Below, one piece after another: positions 18,140 through 27,144 of a DNA stretch of 64,000 nucleotides (its first letter is position 1; every line of letters begins with the position of its first letter). The notes beneath the pieces were generated by a model that did not search any database, was not told where the DNA came from, and saw only the letters and a program-made list of their open reading frames with translations. The DNA is from Planctomycetaceae bacterium (GTDB lineage: Bacteria; Planctomycetota; Planctomycetia; Pirellulales; Pirellulaceae): the NCBI GenBank assembly GCA_024642205.1, contig JAHEBQ010000027.1, positions 1-64,000 of the forward strand, given 5' to 3'. A program made the position numbers and the translations under genes.

Positions 18140-19513
18140 ATGTATCATGCCAGCAATGAATCCGGCACCACGCGGCGCGAATTCTTACAGGAAGGCGGAT
18201 CAGCTGCCGTTGGCGCCGCAGTTTCCACCGCGGTTTTCCCCAAGCTTGCTCGCTCGCGGCATGTCGGTGAAGACAACACCATTCGACTGGCACTGATTGG
18301 CTGCGGCGGCCGCGGCACCGGTGCCATCCGGGACGCGCTTTCGGTTCCCGACGCCGGTCCGATCAAGCTGTACGCAATGGCGGATCTGGTAGAAGGTCGC
18401 ATGAACGCGTCACTCAACACGTTAATGCGCGGCTACAGCGACAAAATCGAGGTTTCGGAAGAACGCAAGTTTCTCGGATTTGATGCCTATCGCAAAGCCA
18501 TCGATACACTCAGGCCAGGGGACGTCGCCCTCTGCACGACCCGAGCCTACATCCGACCCGTGCACGTCGAGTACGCCGTCCAAAAAGGCATCAACGTGTT
18601 CATGGAGAAACCCTTCGCGACAGACCCGGTCGGACTCCAGCGTATTATCCGCGCTGGTGAACTGGCGGAACAATCGAATGTCAAGATCGCTGCAGGCTTG
18701 CAATGTCGCCATTCACCTGCCCGCCAGGCATTGCTTGAGCAGATTCACGGGGGTCAGATGGGGGAAATCCACTTGATCCGCGCGAATCGATTTGGTAACG
18801 CCAATTGGCTTGGCGATCAGGCAAAAGCCTCGACCAACCTGTTGGACCAAATTCAATTCGGAAAGATCCATCTGTTCTGGGTCGGGTCAGGTCACATGGT
18901 CGATTATTTGATCCATCAAATCGACGAGTGTTGTTGGATCAAAGATCAATGGCCAGTTTCCGCGCGAGGGCTTGGCGGACGCGTCCCTGGCAGCCGCGAT
19001 TGCGGTCAAAACATCGATGTATATTCGATGGAATATACGTTCGCCGATGGAACGAAAGCGTTCTGCGGGTTCCGACGCATCAATAAAACGGAAAACGATT
19101 TTGCGACCTACATACACGGCACCAAATGTGCGGCACAGTTTTCCGGCAATGTTCACGCTGCCACGGTCCATCGATTCAAGGACCAGCGCATTGAGAAAGA
19201 CAATATCTCGTGGACGCCGACGGCGGATGCCTATAAACCGTGGCAATATGAGTGGAATGATTTGATCGATAGCATTCGTCGCGACCGGCCCCACAACGAA
19301 GCCAAACGGGCGGCGTATTCGGACATGGCGGCACTGATGGGCCGGGCTGCCTGCCATACGGGCCAGACCATTACCTGGGACGAAATGATGCAATCCGACT
19401 TCCAGTTTTGTGATGATGTTGACCGTTTGAACTATGACAGCCCTGTTCCGATCTTGCCCGATGCCAACGGTCAATTCCCAGTCCCGGTGCCGGGAAAGTG
19501 GAGAGAGGTTTGA
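18140..19513 (+). CDS. Tat-exported Gfo/Idh/MocA family oxidoreductase
   Basis: This 457-residue NAD(P)-dependent sugar oxidoreductase has a Tat signal (TTRREFLQEGG followed by a hydrophobic stretch, residues ~10-35). The Rossmann fold begins at LALIGCGGRGTGAIRDAL (~51-68). The lysine motif VFMEKPFATDP (~155-165) marks the family active site, and a histidine/aspartate stretch HMVDYLIHQIDE (~253-264) is where the catalytic His is expected. A strong AAGGAG ribosome site precedes the ATG. Many planctomycete genomes encode numerous such exported members acting on polysaccharide-derived sugars. The sulfatase-modifying-factor-like gene follows after 13 nt and is probably cotranscribed. Confidence 0.9.
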   Translation: MYHASNESGTTRREFLQEGGSAAVGAAVSTAVFPKLARSRHVGEDNTIRLALIGCGGRGTGAIRDALSVPDAGPIKLYAMADLVEGRMNASLNTLMRGYSDKIEVSEERKFLGFDAYRKAIDTLRPGDVALCTTRAYIRPVHVEYAVQKGINVFMEKPFATDPVGLQRIIRAGELAEQSNVKIAAGLQCRHSPARQALLEQIHGGQMGEIHLIRANRFGNANWLGDQAKASTNLLDQIQFGKIHLFWVGSGHMVDYLIHQIDECCWIKDQWPVSARGLGGRVPGSRDCGQNIDVYSMEYTFADGTKAFCGFRRINKTENDFATYIHGTKCAAQFSGNVHAATVHRFKDQRIEKDNISWTPTADAYKPWQYEWNDLIDSIRRDRPHNEAKRAAYSDMAALMGRAACHTGQTITWDEMMQSDFQFCDDVDRLNYDSPVPILPDANGQFPVPVPGKWREV

Positions 19514-19526
19514 TATTGGGACAGAA

Positions 19527-20774
19527 ATGACAACGATATTTGCTGATTGTCGAAAACTCGATTTACCTGTCGATATTCGAGTTTTTGCCTGGGGACTGCT
19601 TCTGCTGCTCACAATGCACCTGCGTCCGGTTTGCGCAGCGGTTCTGCTCGATGAGGGGCTTGTCAAAGAAGCCCCGAAGCAGGGGCGATTCGTCAAAACA
19701 AGTTCCGGTTACATGGTGCCGTATACCAGGAAAATTCCTGGAACGGATGTGACATTCACCATGCTTCCGATTCCTGGAGGCCAATTCACATTGGGTAGCC
19801 CGGAATCCGAACCAGGCCGCGAAGCATGCGAAGGACCGCAGGTAATTGTTGAGATCGCCCCGTTCTGGATGAGTGCCCACGAAATCACATGGGCGGAATT
19901 CAAACAGTACATGGCTCTTACCGACATCTTTCGAGATTTTGACGCCAGGGGCATCCGACGCGTGACCAAGGACCGCCAGATCGATGCAGTAACTGCGCCT
20001 TCGAAGTTATACGACCCCGACGCAACGTTTGAAAGTGGCGAAGACCCTGGACAGCCAGCGGTAATGATGACCCAATACGCAGCCAAGCAGTATACCAAAT
20101 GGCTGAGTGGACTGACTGGGCAATTCTACCGGCTGCCCGCGGAGGCAGAATGGGAATACGCCTGCCGCGCCAGTACGAAAACGAGTTTTTACTTCGGCAA
20201 TGACGCTTCGATGTTGGGAGACTATGCCTGGTACGAAGTCAACTCCCGCGAACGCAGCCACAAAGTTGGACAAAAGAAACCCAACCCCTGGGGCCTATAC
20301 GACATGCATGGAAACGTGGCCGAGTGGGTCCTCGACGAGTATACGGAAACCGGGTACGAGGAACTTGAGCACGAACTACAAGCTGGCCGTGATGTGATCC
20401 ATTGGCCGACAAGTGCGTTTCCACGTGTCGTTCGCGGCGGTTCATTTGAAATGGAATCAGAGCAGTGTCGCTCGGCGGCTCGAATGGGTTCTGACGACGA
20501 CGAATGGAAAACGGACGATCCCAACTTGCCAGCCAGTCCCTGGTGGCTCACAACGACGCCGGCCACCGGCGTTGGTTTTCGAATTGCTCGTCCACTCAAA
20601 ACACCGAATGATCCCAGAACCCGCGAGCGATTCTGGAATGCCGACGCGGTGGAGATCGTGGAGGACGTCGAATACCGCATCCATGAACAGGAAAGCGGGG
20701 CGATCGGAATCGTCGATCGAGAGTTGCCCGACGCGATTCAGGAATTAAAGCGAAAACAGGAAGATCAGCGTTAG
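19527..20774 (+). CDS. Secreted formylglycine-generating-enzyme-like (SUMF1 domain) protein
   Basis: The ATG at 19527 gives a 415-residue protein with a signal peptide (~18-38, ending near VCAAV). The FGE-sulfatase fold is marked by IPGGQFTLGSPESEPGREA, EITWAEFKQYM, RLPAEAEWEYACRA, DMHGNVAEWVLDE, RVVRGGSFEMESEQCRSAAR and GVGFRIARP. In true FGE the GGS segment holds a pair of copper-binding cysteines; here the first position is Met and only the second Cys (EQC) remains. Sulfatase-activating activity is therefore doubtful and a non-catalytic or different role is likely. It lies 13 nt after the exported oxidoreductase gene. Confidence 0.85.
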   Translation: MTTIFADCRKLDLPVDIRVFAWGLLLLLTMHLRPVCAAVLLDEGLVKEAPKQGRFVKTSSGYMVPYTRKIPGTDVTFTMLPIPGGQFTLGSPESEPGREACEGPQVIVEIAPFWMSAHEITWAEFKQYMALTDIFRDFDARGIRRVTKDRQIDAVTAPSKLYDPDATFESGEDPGQPAVMMTQYAAKQYTKWLSGLTGQFYRLPAEAEWEYACRASTKTSFYFGNDASMLGDYAWYEVNSRERSHKVGQKKPNPWGLYDMHGNVAEWVLDEYTETGYEELEHELQAGRDVIHWPTSAFPRVVRGGSFEMESEQCRSAARMGSDDDEWKTDDPNLPASPWWLTTTPATGVGFRIARPLKTPNDPRTRERFWNADAVEIVEDVEYRIHEQESGAIGIVDRELPDAIQELKRKQEDQR

Positions 20775-20820
20775 AAAAACTCAACCCGCCGTAAACCCGG
20801 ATCTGGCTGACGGGAACTGT

Positions 20821-20838
20821 GTTGGGTATCGCCCCAAC
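20821..20838. terminator. Weak hairpin after the SUMF1-like gene
   Basis: A 6-bp inverted repeat (GTTGGG / CCCAAC, loop 6 nt) lies 47 nt after the stop of the SUMF1-like gene, in the 186-bp space before the convergent ten-gene operon ends. There is no T-run, so termination is only a possibility. Confidence 0.25.
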
Positions 20839-20960
20839 TCGCCCGGTTGACGCGACGATCCGATTGGACGGATTATCTCCCAATTCAAAATCAACGACGA
20901 TGATCCGGTTCGGCGCCAGCTTGAATTCCGTGTCGTCCAGTGGCGAAGGTTTCCCGTGTC

Positions 20961-21968
20961 TTAAATGTTTTTGCCAGTATAGGAAACCAGTGCTTTCATG
21001 TAGTTCGACCTTTCGTAGGCACCCGGGTCTGTGCAGTTCAACCGGCTGACGCTCCCCTTCAATTGGGTAACCGAGGTATATTCGCGATCCGTGATCCAGG
21101 TTTCCACGTCCTGGAGCACATTCCGCAAATGCTGCGGACCATGTTCGAGCAAGGCCGATGCCAACATGGCGACGTCCGCCCCGGCCAACAGCGTCTTGAT
21201 GACGTCGTCAGCCTTGTGAATCCCGCTGGTGGCAGCCAACGAAGCCTGCAGTTGTCCGTGAAGTAATGCGATCCAGCGCAGCGGCAAATGTAACTCACTT
21301 CGGCGACTGAGTTGCAGAAACGGAACGACATCCAATGTTTCGAGATCGATGTCAGGTTCCAGGTATCGGTTGAATAAAACCAGACCGCTGGCACCTGCGT
21401 CGACCAGTCGCTTGGCCATCTCGGGAAGTGAACTGAAGTACGGACCAATCTTGACAGCCAGAGGAATTGAGATCGTTTCGCGTACCGAAGACACCAGGCC
21501 AAGATATTGTGCTTCCGTTGCCTGCGAGGACGATTCCGCGTCGGTAGGCACGAAGTAGATATTCAACTCGAGCGCGTCTGCGCCAGAGTCCTGGATCATC
21601 CGCGCATACCTCGTCCAGCCGCCGCGGCAGCCGCCGTTCAAGCTTCCGATGACCGGAATTGCGAGCTCCTTCTTGGCTAGCTCGATCTTCTTCAAGTAGC
21701 TGTTCGGCCCGGTATTGTAAGTATCGAGTTCGGGAAAGTAGTCAAGGGATTCCGCGAACGAATCCGTCTGGAATTCCTGCAATTGTTGAATAGCTACCTG
21801 TTCATGGTCAATCTGTTCCTCGAACAGCGAAGGTAACACGACGGCAGCTGCGCCGGCTTCCTCCAGACGCTGAAGGCTCTCCAGGTTCCCGGTCATCGGA
21901 CTCGCCGAGGCGACCAGCGGGTTCTTCAGTTTAAGTCCCAGATATTGTGTCGTCAGGTCAACGCTCAT
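20961..21968 (-). CDS. Dihydroorotate dehydrogenase-like flavoprotein (PreA/DHOD-like)
   Basis: This 335-residue TIM-barrel protein begins with LTTQYLGLKLKNPLVASASPMT, the usual start of class 1 dihydroorotate-dehydrogenase-like proteins. It contains GSLNGGCRGGWTRYARMIQDSG, ALELNIYFVPTD and PLAVKIGPYFSSLPEMAKRL, matching FMN-binding and substrate regions. It lacks the pyrimidine pathway context and is the last gene of a long electron-transfer operon, overlapping the pyruvate:ferredoxin oxidoreductase gene as ATGA. Proteins of this type next to nifJ are known but their substrate is not settled. It may take electrons from ferredoxin or NAD(H) through its partners; true DHOD activity is unlikely. 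Confidence 0.85.
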   Translation of the reverse strand: MSVDLTTQYLGLKLKNPLVASASPMTGNLESLQRLEEAGAAAVVLPSLFEEQIDHEQVAIQQLQEFQTDSFAESLDYFPELDTYNTGPNSYLKKIELAKKELAIPVIGSLNGGCRGGWTRYARMIQDSGADALELNIYFVPTDAESSSQATEAQYLGLVSSVRETISIPLAVKIGPYFSSLPEMAKRLVDAGASGLVLFNRYLEPDIDLETLDVVPFLQLSRRSELHLPLRWIALLHGQLQASLAATSGIHKADDVIKTLLAGADVAMLASALLEHGPQHLRNVLQDVETWITDREYTSVTQLKGSVSRLNCTDPGAYERSNYMKALVSYTGKNI

Positions 21969-24900
21969 GTTTGCTCCTCCGATTCGACAACTTCGCGTTC
22001 GATGCCGGCCAGTTGTTCATAAAAATGCCATCTCTCGTCAATTTCACGTTGTGCCAAATCAAACAGGTATCGGGCACGCTCGGGTTTCGATCGCTCCAGC
22101 ATTGCGAAACGCGCTTCTTTTGCAGCGACCTCGCCGAATGAGAGTTTTGGTTTTCGGCTATCCAATTGGAACGGGTGTCCATGATCAGTGGCCAGACGCG
22201 GGTCGTAGCGATAGAGTGGCCAAAAGCCGGAGTTGACGAGACCTTTCTGATGCGTTACTGCGGTCGACATGTCGATGCCGTGGGCAATACAGTGACTGTA
22301 CGCAAGGATCAAAGACGGCCCCCGGTATGACTCGGCTTCACGGAAGGCCTTGATGGTTTGCAACGGTTGTGCTCCCAGCGCGACCTGTGCCACGTAGACA
22401 TTCCCGTAGGCAACGGCGATCATTCCAAGGTCCTTCCGGGCGACCGATTTTCCACCAGCCGCAAACTTAGCCACAGCCGCGCGGGGAGTCGCTTTGGATG
22501 CCTGGCCTCCCGTATTCGAATAGACCTGTGTATCGAGCACCAGAATATTGACATCGCGATCCGAGGCCAGCACGTGGTCCAGCCCGCCGAATCCAATGTC
22601 GTACGCCCAACCATCACCGCCGATCAACCAGATACTCCTTGGCACCAACACATCAGCCACGTTCAACAGTTGCCGGGCATCTGCCGAGTCGATCCCCAGC
22701 AGTCTTTGTTTCAGCTCCGAAACGCGTTCACGCTGCTCTACAATCGCCTGCTCATCCTGCAAGTCCGACTGGATCAAGGCCCGCGCCAGGTCGTCGCCGA
22801 TCTGGGCTGTCAGACGGTCCAACAAGGCATGCGCTCGCCGTTTCTTCTGGTCAACGGCCAATCGCATGCCCAGTCCGAATTCCGCATTGTCTTCGAACAG
22901 CGAGTTGTTCCAGGCTGGACCGTGTCCTTGCTCATTCACGGTCCATGGAGTCGTTGGCAGATTACCGCCATAAATCGACGAACACCCGGTTGCGTTGGCA
23001 ATCAGCATCCGCTCACCAAACAATTGTGAAGCCAGTTTCAAATAGGGTGTTTCGCCACAACCGGCACAGGCCCCTGAAAACTCGAACAAAGGTAGTTGCA
23101 ACTGAGACCCCTTCACGGTGCCGAGCTTTGCCTGGCCGGGCCGGAGATCGGGCAATGATAAAAAATACTCAAAGTTCCGCTGTTCCCGTTCAAGATGCTC
23201 CTGCTTGGGGACCATGTTGATGGCCTTGTGACGGACCGATTCCTTGCTCTTGGCCGGACAAACATCCACGCAAACGCCGCATCCGGTACAATCGTCCGGA
23301 GCCACTTGAATCGTCAGCTGATGGTCGCTCAGCTCTTTTCCGGTCCAGGGTATTGAACCGAAACCTGGTGGTTTGCCATTGAGCGACGACGATGGATAAG
23401 CCTTCGTTCTAATCGCTGCGTGGGGGCAGACGAACGCACATAGTCCACATTCGATACAGATGTCAGGATCCCATACAGGAATTTCCTTGGCAATGCTGCG
23501 TTTCTCAAACCTCGAAGTGCCCGTTGGGAATGTACCGTCGACCGGTAATGCGCTGACTGGCAACAAGTCTCCTTTGCCAGCGATAATCATCGCTGTCACA
23601 CGTTTCACAAACTCCGGGCTGGACTCTGGCACGGGGCTCCTGCGCTCGAGGTTGCTGGTTGCCACGGCAGGCACCGGAACTTCGACCAGCGCATCGAGCG
23701 CTCGATCGACAGCCGCATAGTTTCGTTGCAATACGGTATCACCACGCTTGCTGTAGGACTTGCGGATGGAGTCCTTGATTCGAGTCATCGCCTCGTCCCG
23801 AGGCAAGATATTGGCCAGCGCAAAAAAGCAGGTCTGCATAACCGTGTTGATGCGCTGTCCCAATTCCGCCTCGCGTGCGACGGCATAGGCATCAACCACG
23901 AATAAACGCATTTGCTTGTCGATCAACGATTGTTGCGTTTCGCGAGGAAGGTGATCCCAGGCCTCAAGAGCATTGTAGGGACAATTCAGTAGTAACGTGC
24001 CGCCCGACTCTGCAACACGCAACACGTCCATGCTCTTGAGAAACTGGAATTGGTGGCAGGCAACAAAATGAGCCCGTTCGATCAAGTACGTCGAATGGAT
24101 GGGCTGGGGACCAAACCGCAAATGGCTGACGGTTACCGATCCCGCTTTCTTGGAGTCGTAGACAAAGTAACCCTGCGCGTAGAGCGGCGTGCTTTCACCG
24201 ATGATTTTCACGGAACTCTTGTTGGCGCTAACCGTTCCGTCACTGCCAAGTCCATAAAAAACAGCCCGTTTGACATCGGCCGGTTCGGTCGAGTACTCCG
24301 GGTCCCACTTCAAGCTGGTGTGGGTCACATCGTCGGTAATGCCAACCGTAAAATGACGTTTGGGTCGTTCCTTTTTTGATTCGTCCCAGACCGCTTTGGC
24401 CATCGCCGGAGTGAACTCCTTGGACGACAACCCGTACCTTCCGCCAATCACATCGGGTAACGGTCGGTCATGATCACCCTGCCGCCAGACCTCAGAAAGT
24501 GCCGTTACGATGTCCTGGTAAAGAGGTTCACCGAGCGCCCCGGGTTCCTTGGTCCGGTCCAGTACGGCGATTCGCCGGGTCGTTGCCGGCAGGGCTTCGA
24601 CCAGTGCCGTGGCAGAAAATGGTCGGAAAAGCCGAACCTGGAGCAGGCCAACTTTTTCGCCTGCCTTAACCAGTTGGTCGACTGCTTCCTCTGCCGCCCC
24701 AACGCCCGAACCCATCATCGCAATCACGTACTCCGCATCTTTCGCGCCCCGATATTCAAACAAATGGTATTGGCGACCCGTCCTTTGGGCGAAGCGATCC
24801 ATGGTTTCCTGAACCACATTGGGCGCTGCCAGGTAGAACGGATTGATCGCCTCCCGAGCTTGAAAAAACACGTCCGGATTCTGCGCCGAACCGCGCAACA

Positions 24901-25540
24901 CGGGTCGGTCCGGATCCAGGGCTCTCTGTCGGTGTTGCTCAACGCAGTCGATGTCGATCATCGACAGGATATCGTCATTGGCAAGCAATTCGATCTTGGC
25001 GATCTCGTGCGAGGTGCGAAAGCCATCGAAGAAATGCAGGAAAGGAATGCGTGTTCGAAACGTCGCCGCCTGGGCAACCAGTGCCAAATCATGTGCTTCC
25101 TGCACATTACTGGAAGCCAACATTGCCCACCCGGTCGAACGTGCCGCCATGACATCGCTATGGTCACCGAATATCGAGAGAGCATGAGTGGCGATGGAAC
25201 GCGCCGCGACATGAAAAACGGCCGGTGTCAATTCGCCGGCGATTTTGAACATGTTGGGGATCATCAGCAACAGGCCTTGCGAAGCGGTAAATGTCGTCGT
25301 TACCGCACCGGCCTGCAGCGAACCATGAACCGCGCCTGCAGCACCACCCTCGCTTTGCATTTCCATGACTTCCGGCACGGTGCCAAAAATATTCTGATGG
25401 CCTGCTTCCGACCAGGCATCGGCCAATTCGCCCATCGGCGTGGCCGGCGTGATCGGGTAGATTGCAATGACCTCATTGGTCGCATGCGCGATACGGGCCG
25501 CCGCTTCATTGCCGTCGATTGTTGCGAATCTGGAATTCAT
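21965..25540 (-). CDS. nifJ: Pyruvate:ferredoxin (flavodoxin) oxidoreductase
   Basis: This 1191-residue single-chain enzyme oxidises pyruvate to acetyl-CoA and CO2 while reducing ferredoxin. The N-terminal domain has the substrate motif EVIAIYPITPATPMGELAD. A ferredoxin domain carries two [4Fe-4S] motifs, CIECGLCAFVCPHA (~693) and CTGCGVCVDVCPAKS (~752). The thiamine diphosphate domain begins with FSGACAGCGETPYLKL, with ANATGCSSIYGGNLPTTPWT and GDGWAYDIGFGGLDHVLA further on. Length and motif order match the family. It overlaps neighbours at both ends as ATGA. The enzyme is oxygen-sensitive, which suggests use in low-oxygen metabolism; its electron partners are probably encoded just upstream. 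Confidence 0.97.
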   Translation of the reverse strand: MNSRFATIDGNEAAARIAHATNEVIAIYPITPATPMGELADAWSEAGHQNIFGTVPEVMEMQSEGGAAGAVHGSLQAGAVTTTFTASQGLLLMIPNMFKIAGELTPAVFHVAARSIATHALSIFGDHSDVMAARSTGWAMLASSNVQEAHDLALVAQAATFRTRIPFLHFFDGFRTSHEIAKIELLANDDILSMIDIDCVEQHRQRALDPDRPVLRGSAQNPDVFFQAREAINPFYLAAPNVVQETMDRFAQRTGRQYHLFEYRGAKDAEYVIAMMGSGVGAAEEAVDQLVKAGEKVGLLQVRLFRPFSATALVEALPATTRRIAVLDRTKEPGALGEPLYQDIVTALSEVWRQGDHDRPLPDVIGGRYGLSSKEFTPAMAKAVWDESKKERPKRHFTVGITDDVTHTSLKWDPEYSTEPADVKRAVFYGLGSDGTVSANKSSVKIIGESTPLYAQGYFVYDSKKAGSVTVSHLRFGPQPIHSTYLIERAHFVACHQFQFLKSMDVLRVAESGGTLLLNCPYNALEAWDHLPRETQQSLIDKQMRLFVVDAYAVAREAELGQRINTVMQTCFFALANILPRDEAMTRIKDSIRKSYSKRGDTVLQRNYAAVDRALDALVEVPVPAVATSNLERRSPVPESSPEFVKRVTAMIIAGKGDLLPVSALPVDGTFPTGTSRFEKRSIAKEIPVWDPDICIECGLCAFVCPHAAIRTKAYPSSSLNGKPPGFGSIPWTGKELSDHQLTIQVAPDDCTGCGVCVDVCPAKSKESVRHKAINMVPKQEHLEREQRNFEYFLSLPDLRPGQAKLGTVKGSQLQLPLFEFSGACAGCGETPYLKLASQLFGERMLIANATGCSSIYGGNLPTTPWTVNEQGHGPAWNNSLFEDNAEFGLGMRLAVDQKKRRAHALLDRLTAQIGDDLARALIQSDLQDEQAIVEQRERVSELKQRLLGIDSADARQLLNVADVLVPRSIWLIGGDGWAYDIGFGGLDHVLASDRDVNILVLDTQVYSNTGGQASKATPRAAVAKFAAGGKSVARKDLGMIAVAYGNVYVAQVALGAQPLQTIKAFREAESYRGPSLILAYSHCIAHGIDMSTAVTHQKGLVNSGFWPLYRYDPRLATDHGHPFQLDSRKPKLSFGEVAAKEARFAMLERSKPERARYLFDLAQREIDERWHFYEQLAGIEREVVESEEQT

Positions 25541-27144
25541 TGAATTGCATCCTTGTTAACGCGGTTGCCGGATTCAAGTTTGACCATGCGCTGGTGTTCC
25601 CGGGAAAAAACCAGGGCCCCTGTCGGGCAGGCTGCAACACATGCTGCGGCGGTTCTGGCGATGCCTTGCTCGATCTGGTGGTCAAACGGTACACCCAGTT
25701 CAACATCAAAACCGCGTCCCACAAAAGAGAGTCCGAGAGACTCTCCACCGCGGGCAGCGATTTGAATGCAAAGTTCGCATTTGATGCACTTGTGGGGTTC
25801 GAATTGGATGCCACCCGGCCGGTGAATCACCTCCACAGCGCGCCGTTCTCCAGCAAAACGGGTTGGGTCGGCAGCATATTGGATCGCGATCCGTTCAAAC
25901 TTGCAGGAACCGTGACTGATACATCCGCACGAAAAGCAACGATCAGCCTGAGCCATTGCTTGACTGGGTGAATACTCGGAACCCGGAGTGGGCAGACTCC
26001 GGGCGGCATGACCCGATGCCTCAGCCAGTTGATGCGCTTCATCCGCCTGCAGCGCGCCAATGCGACTTGAAAATCGTGAGACTGGCGGCGTAATTGGTTG
26101 ACCCAGCAAGAATTCGTTCATCGCGGCGGCGGCAAGTTTGCCATCGGCAACGCTTCGCACATAGAGGCTCTTGGCTCGAAGGCAACTCCCCGCGGCGAAG
26201 ACCCGGTTTCGGCTGGTTTGCAATGTCTCCTTGTCAATATCAATGCCGCGTTTGGTCGATTTGATGCCCCACGACGTCGATTGTTCTTCCGTCAGTTGGC
26301 CGCAAGCCAAAAGGATCGCATCGAACTCGATGTCCAAATCATCTAGGTTTTCCACGAGGCAGTTCGGATGCAGTTCGGCCCCAATTCGCAGCGTTTGCTG
26401 AATTTCCGCATCCAGAACCCGGGGCGGCAAGACATCTGGATCGGTATCTGTTCGCAACCTACCACCCGCCAACGGCGCTTTCTCGAAAAGCACGCAGTGA
26501 TGACCTTCCTGCTGCAAGTAAAAGGCAGCTGACAAACCGGTTGGCCCCGCGCCGACGATCGCGACTTTCTTGCCGGTGTCTGGTTTGCAGGGTGGGGTAT
26601 AGGGTTCCGGACGGGTCAGGTCAGTATCTGCGACAAACCGCTTCAACTCACAAACAGCCACGGCGCCATCGGCTCCTTTTCTTCGACAGCCTTTTTCACA
26701 GGGTTTGGTACAGACGCGACCCAAAACAGCTGGCAGGGCAATATCTCGCTTGACCGTCGCGATCGCCTCCTCGACCTGTTCCTCGCCGATTTGTTCCAGC
26801 ATCAACGGTATATCCATGTGCGCCGGGCAGGCAAAGAAACAGGGAGCCAGGCAATCACCGACATGATCACTGAACAACAATTCCAGCGAAGTACGTCGCA
26901 TGGTGTGAACTTCTTCGGTTTCGCTATCGATTTGCATATCGTCCACGATCCTCGTCGCACAAGACGGAAGCATCAGGTTTCGCTTCCGGTCTTTCACCAA
27001 ACAGACTTGACAGGAGGTGGACGGCTCGTAGCCCTTCAGGTAGCAAAGCGTTGGGATTTCGATGCCCAGGGCGGCAGCCGCATCCAGGATCGTCGTTCCT
27101 TCCGCGACATCAATGGTTTTGTCGTCAATCGTTACGATAGGCAT
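25537..27144 (-). CDS. [2Fe-2S]/FAD-dependent oxidoreductase, NuoG-N-terminal and glutamate-synthase-beta-like
   Basis: The protein is 535 residues from the ATG at 27144. An N-terminal [2Fe-2S] domain has the NuoG/HydA pattern LCYLKGYEPSTSCQVCLV with a fourth Cys at PSCAT. Next is a GltD-like Fer4_20 domain with clustered cysteines (CLAPCFFACPAHMDIP; VCTKPCEKGC) and an FAD fold (VGAGPTGLSAAFYLQQ). The C-terminus resembles a NuoG/HndD double [4Fe-4S] module, but cysteines are missing: CIKCELCIQIA lacks the fourth, and RTAAACVAACPTGAL keeps only two. It should pass electrons between the NuoEF fusion and ferredoxin or NAD(P)H. It overlaps both neighbours. Confidence 0.88.
   Translation of the reverse strand: MPIVTIDDKTIDVAEGTTILDAAAALGIEIPTLCYLKGYEPSTSCQVCLVKDRKRNLMLPSCATRIVDDMQIDSETEEVHTMRRTSLELLFSDHVGDCLAPCFFACPAHMDIPLMLEQIGEEQVEEAIATVKRDIALPAVLGRVCTKPCEKGCRRKGADGAVAVCELKRFVADTDLTRPEPYTPPCKPDTGKKVAIVGAGPTGLSAAFYLQQEGHHCVLFEKAPLAGGRLRTDTDPDVLPPRVLDAEIQQTLRIGAELHPNCLVENLDDLDIEFDAILLACGQLTEEQSTSWGIKSTKRGIDIDKETLQTSRNRVFAAGSCLRAKSLYVRSVADGKLAAAAMNEFLLGQPITPPVSRFSSRIGALQADEAHQLAEASGHAARSLPTPGSEYSPSQAMAQADRCFSCGCISHGSCKFERIAIQYAADPTRFAGERRAVEVIHRPGGIQFEPHKCIKCELCIQIAARGGESLGLSFVGRGFDVELGVPFDHQIEQGIARTAAACVAACPTGALVFSREHQRMVKLESGNRVNKDAIQ

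Noticed and set aside
17788..18141. Minus-strand frame of 117 codons upstream of the Tat oxidoreductase
   Set aside because: It overlaps the oxidoreductase start region, has no ribosome site and shows no domain or coding bias.
20596..20883. Minus-strand frame with a plausible beta-strand-like stretch between the SUMF1-like gene and the DHOD-like gene
   Set aside because: Most of it is antisense to the SUMF1-like gene, and no family could be named.
24470..25543. Long plus-strand open frame (357 codons) antisense to nifJ
   Set aside because: It mirrors the codon structure of nifJ, has no domain or ribosome site, and is rich in residues typical of antisense frames.
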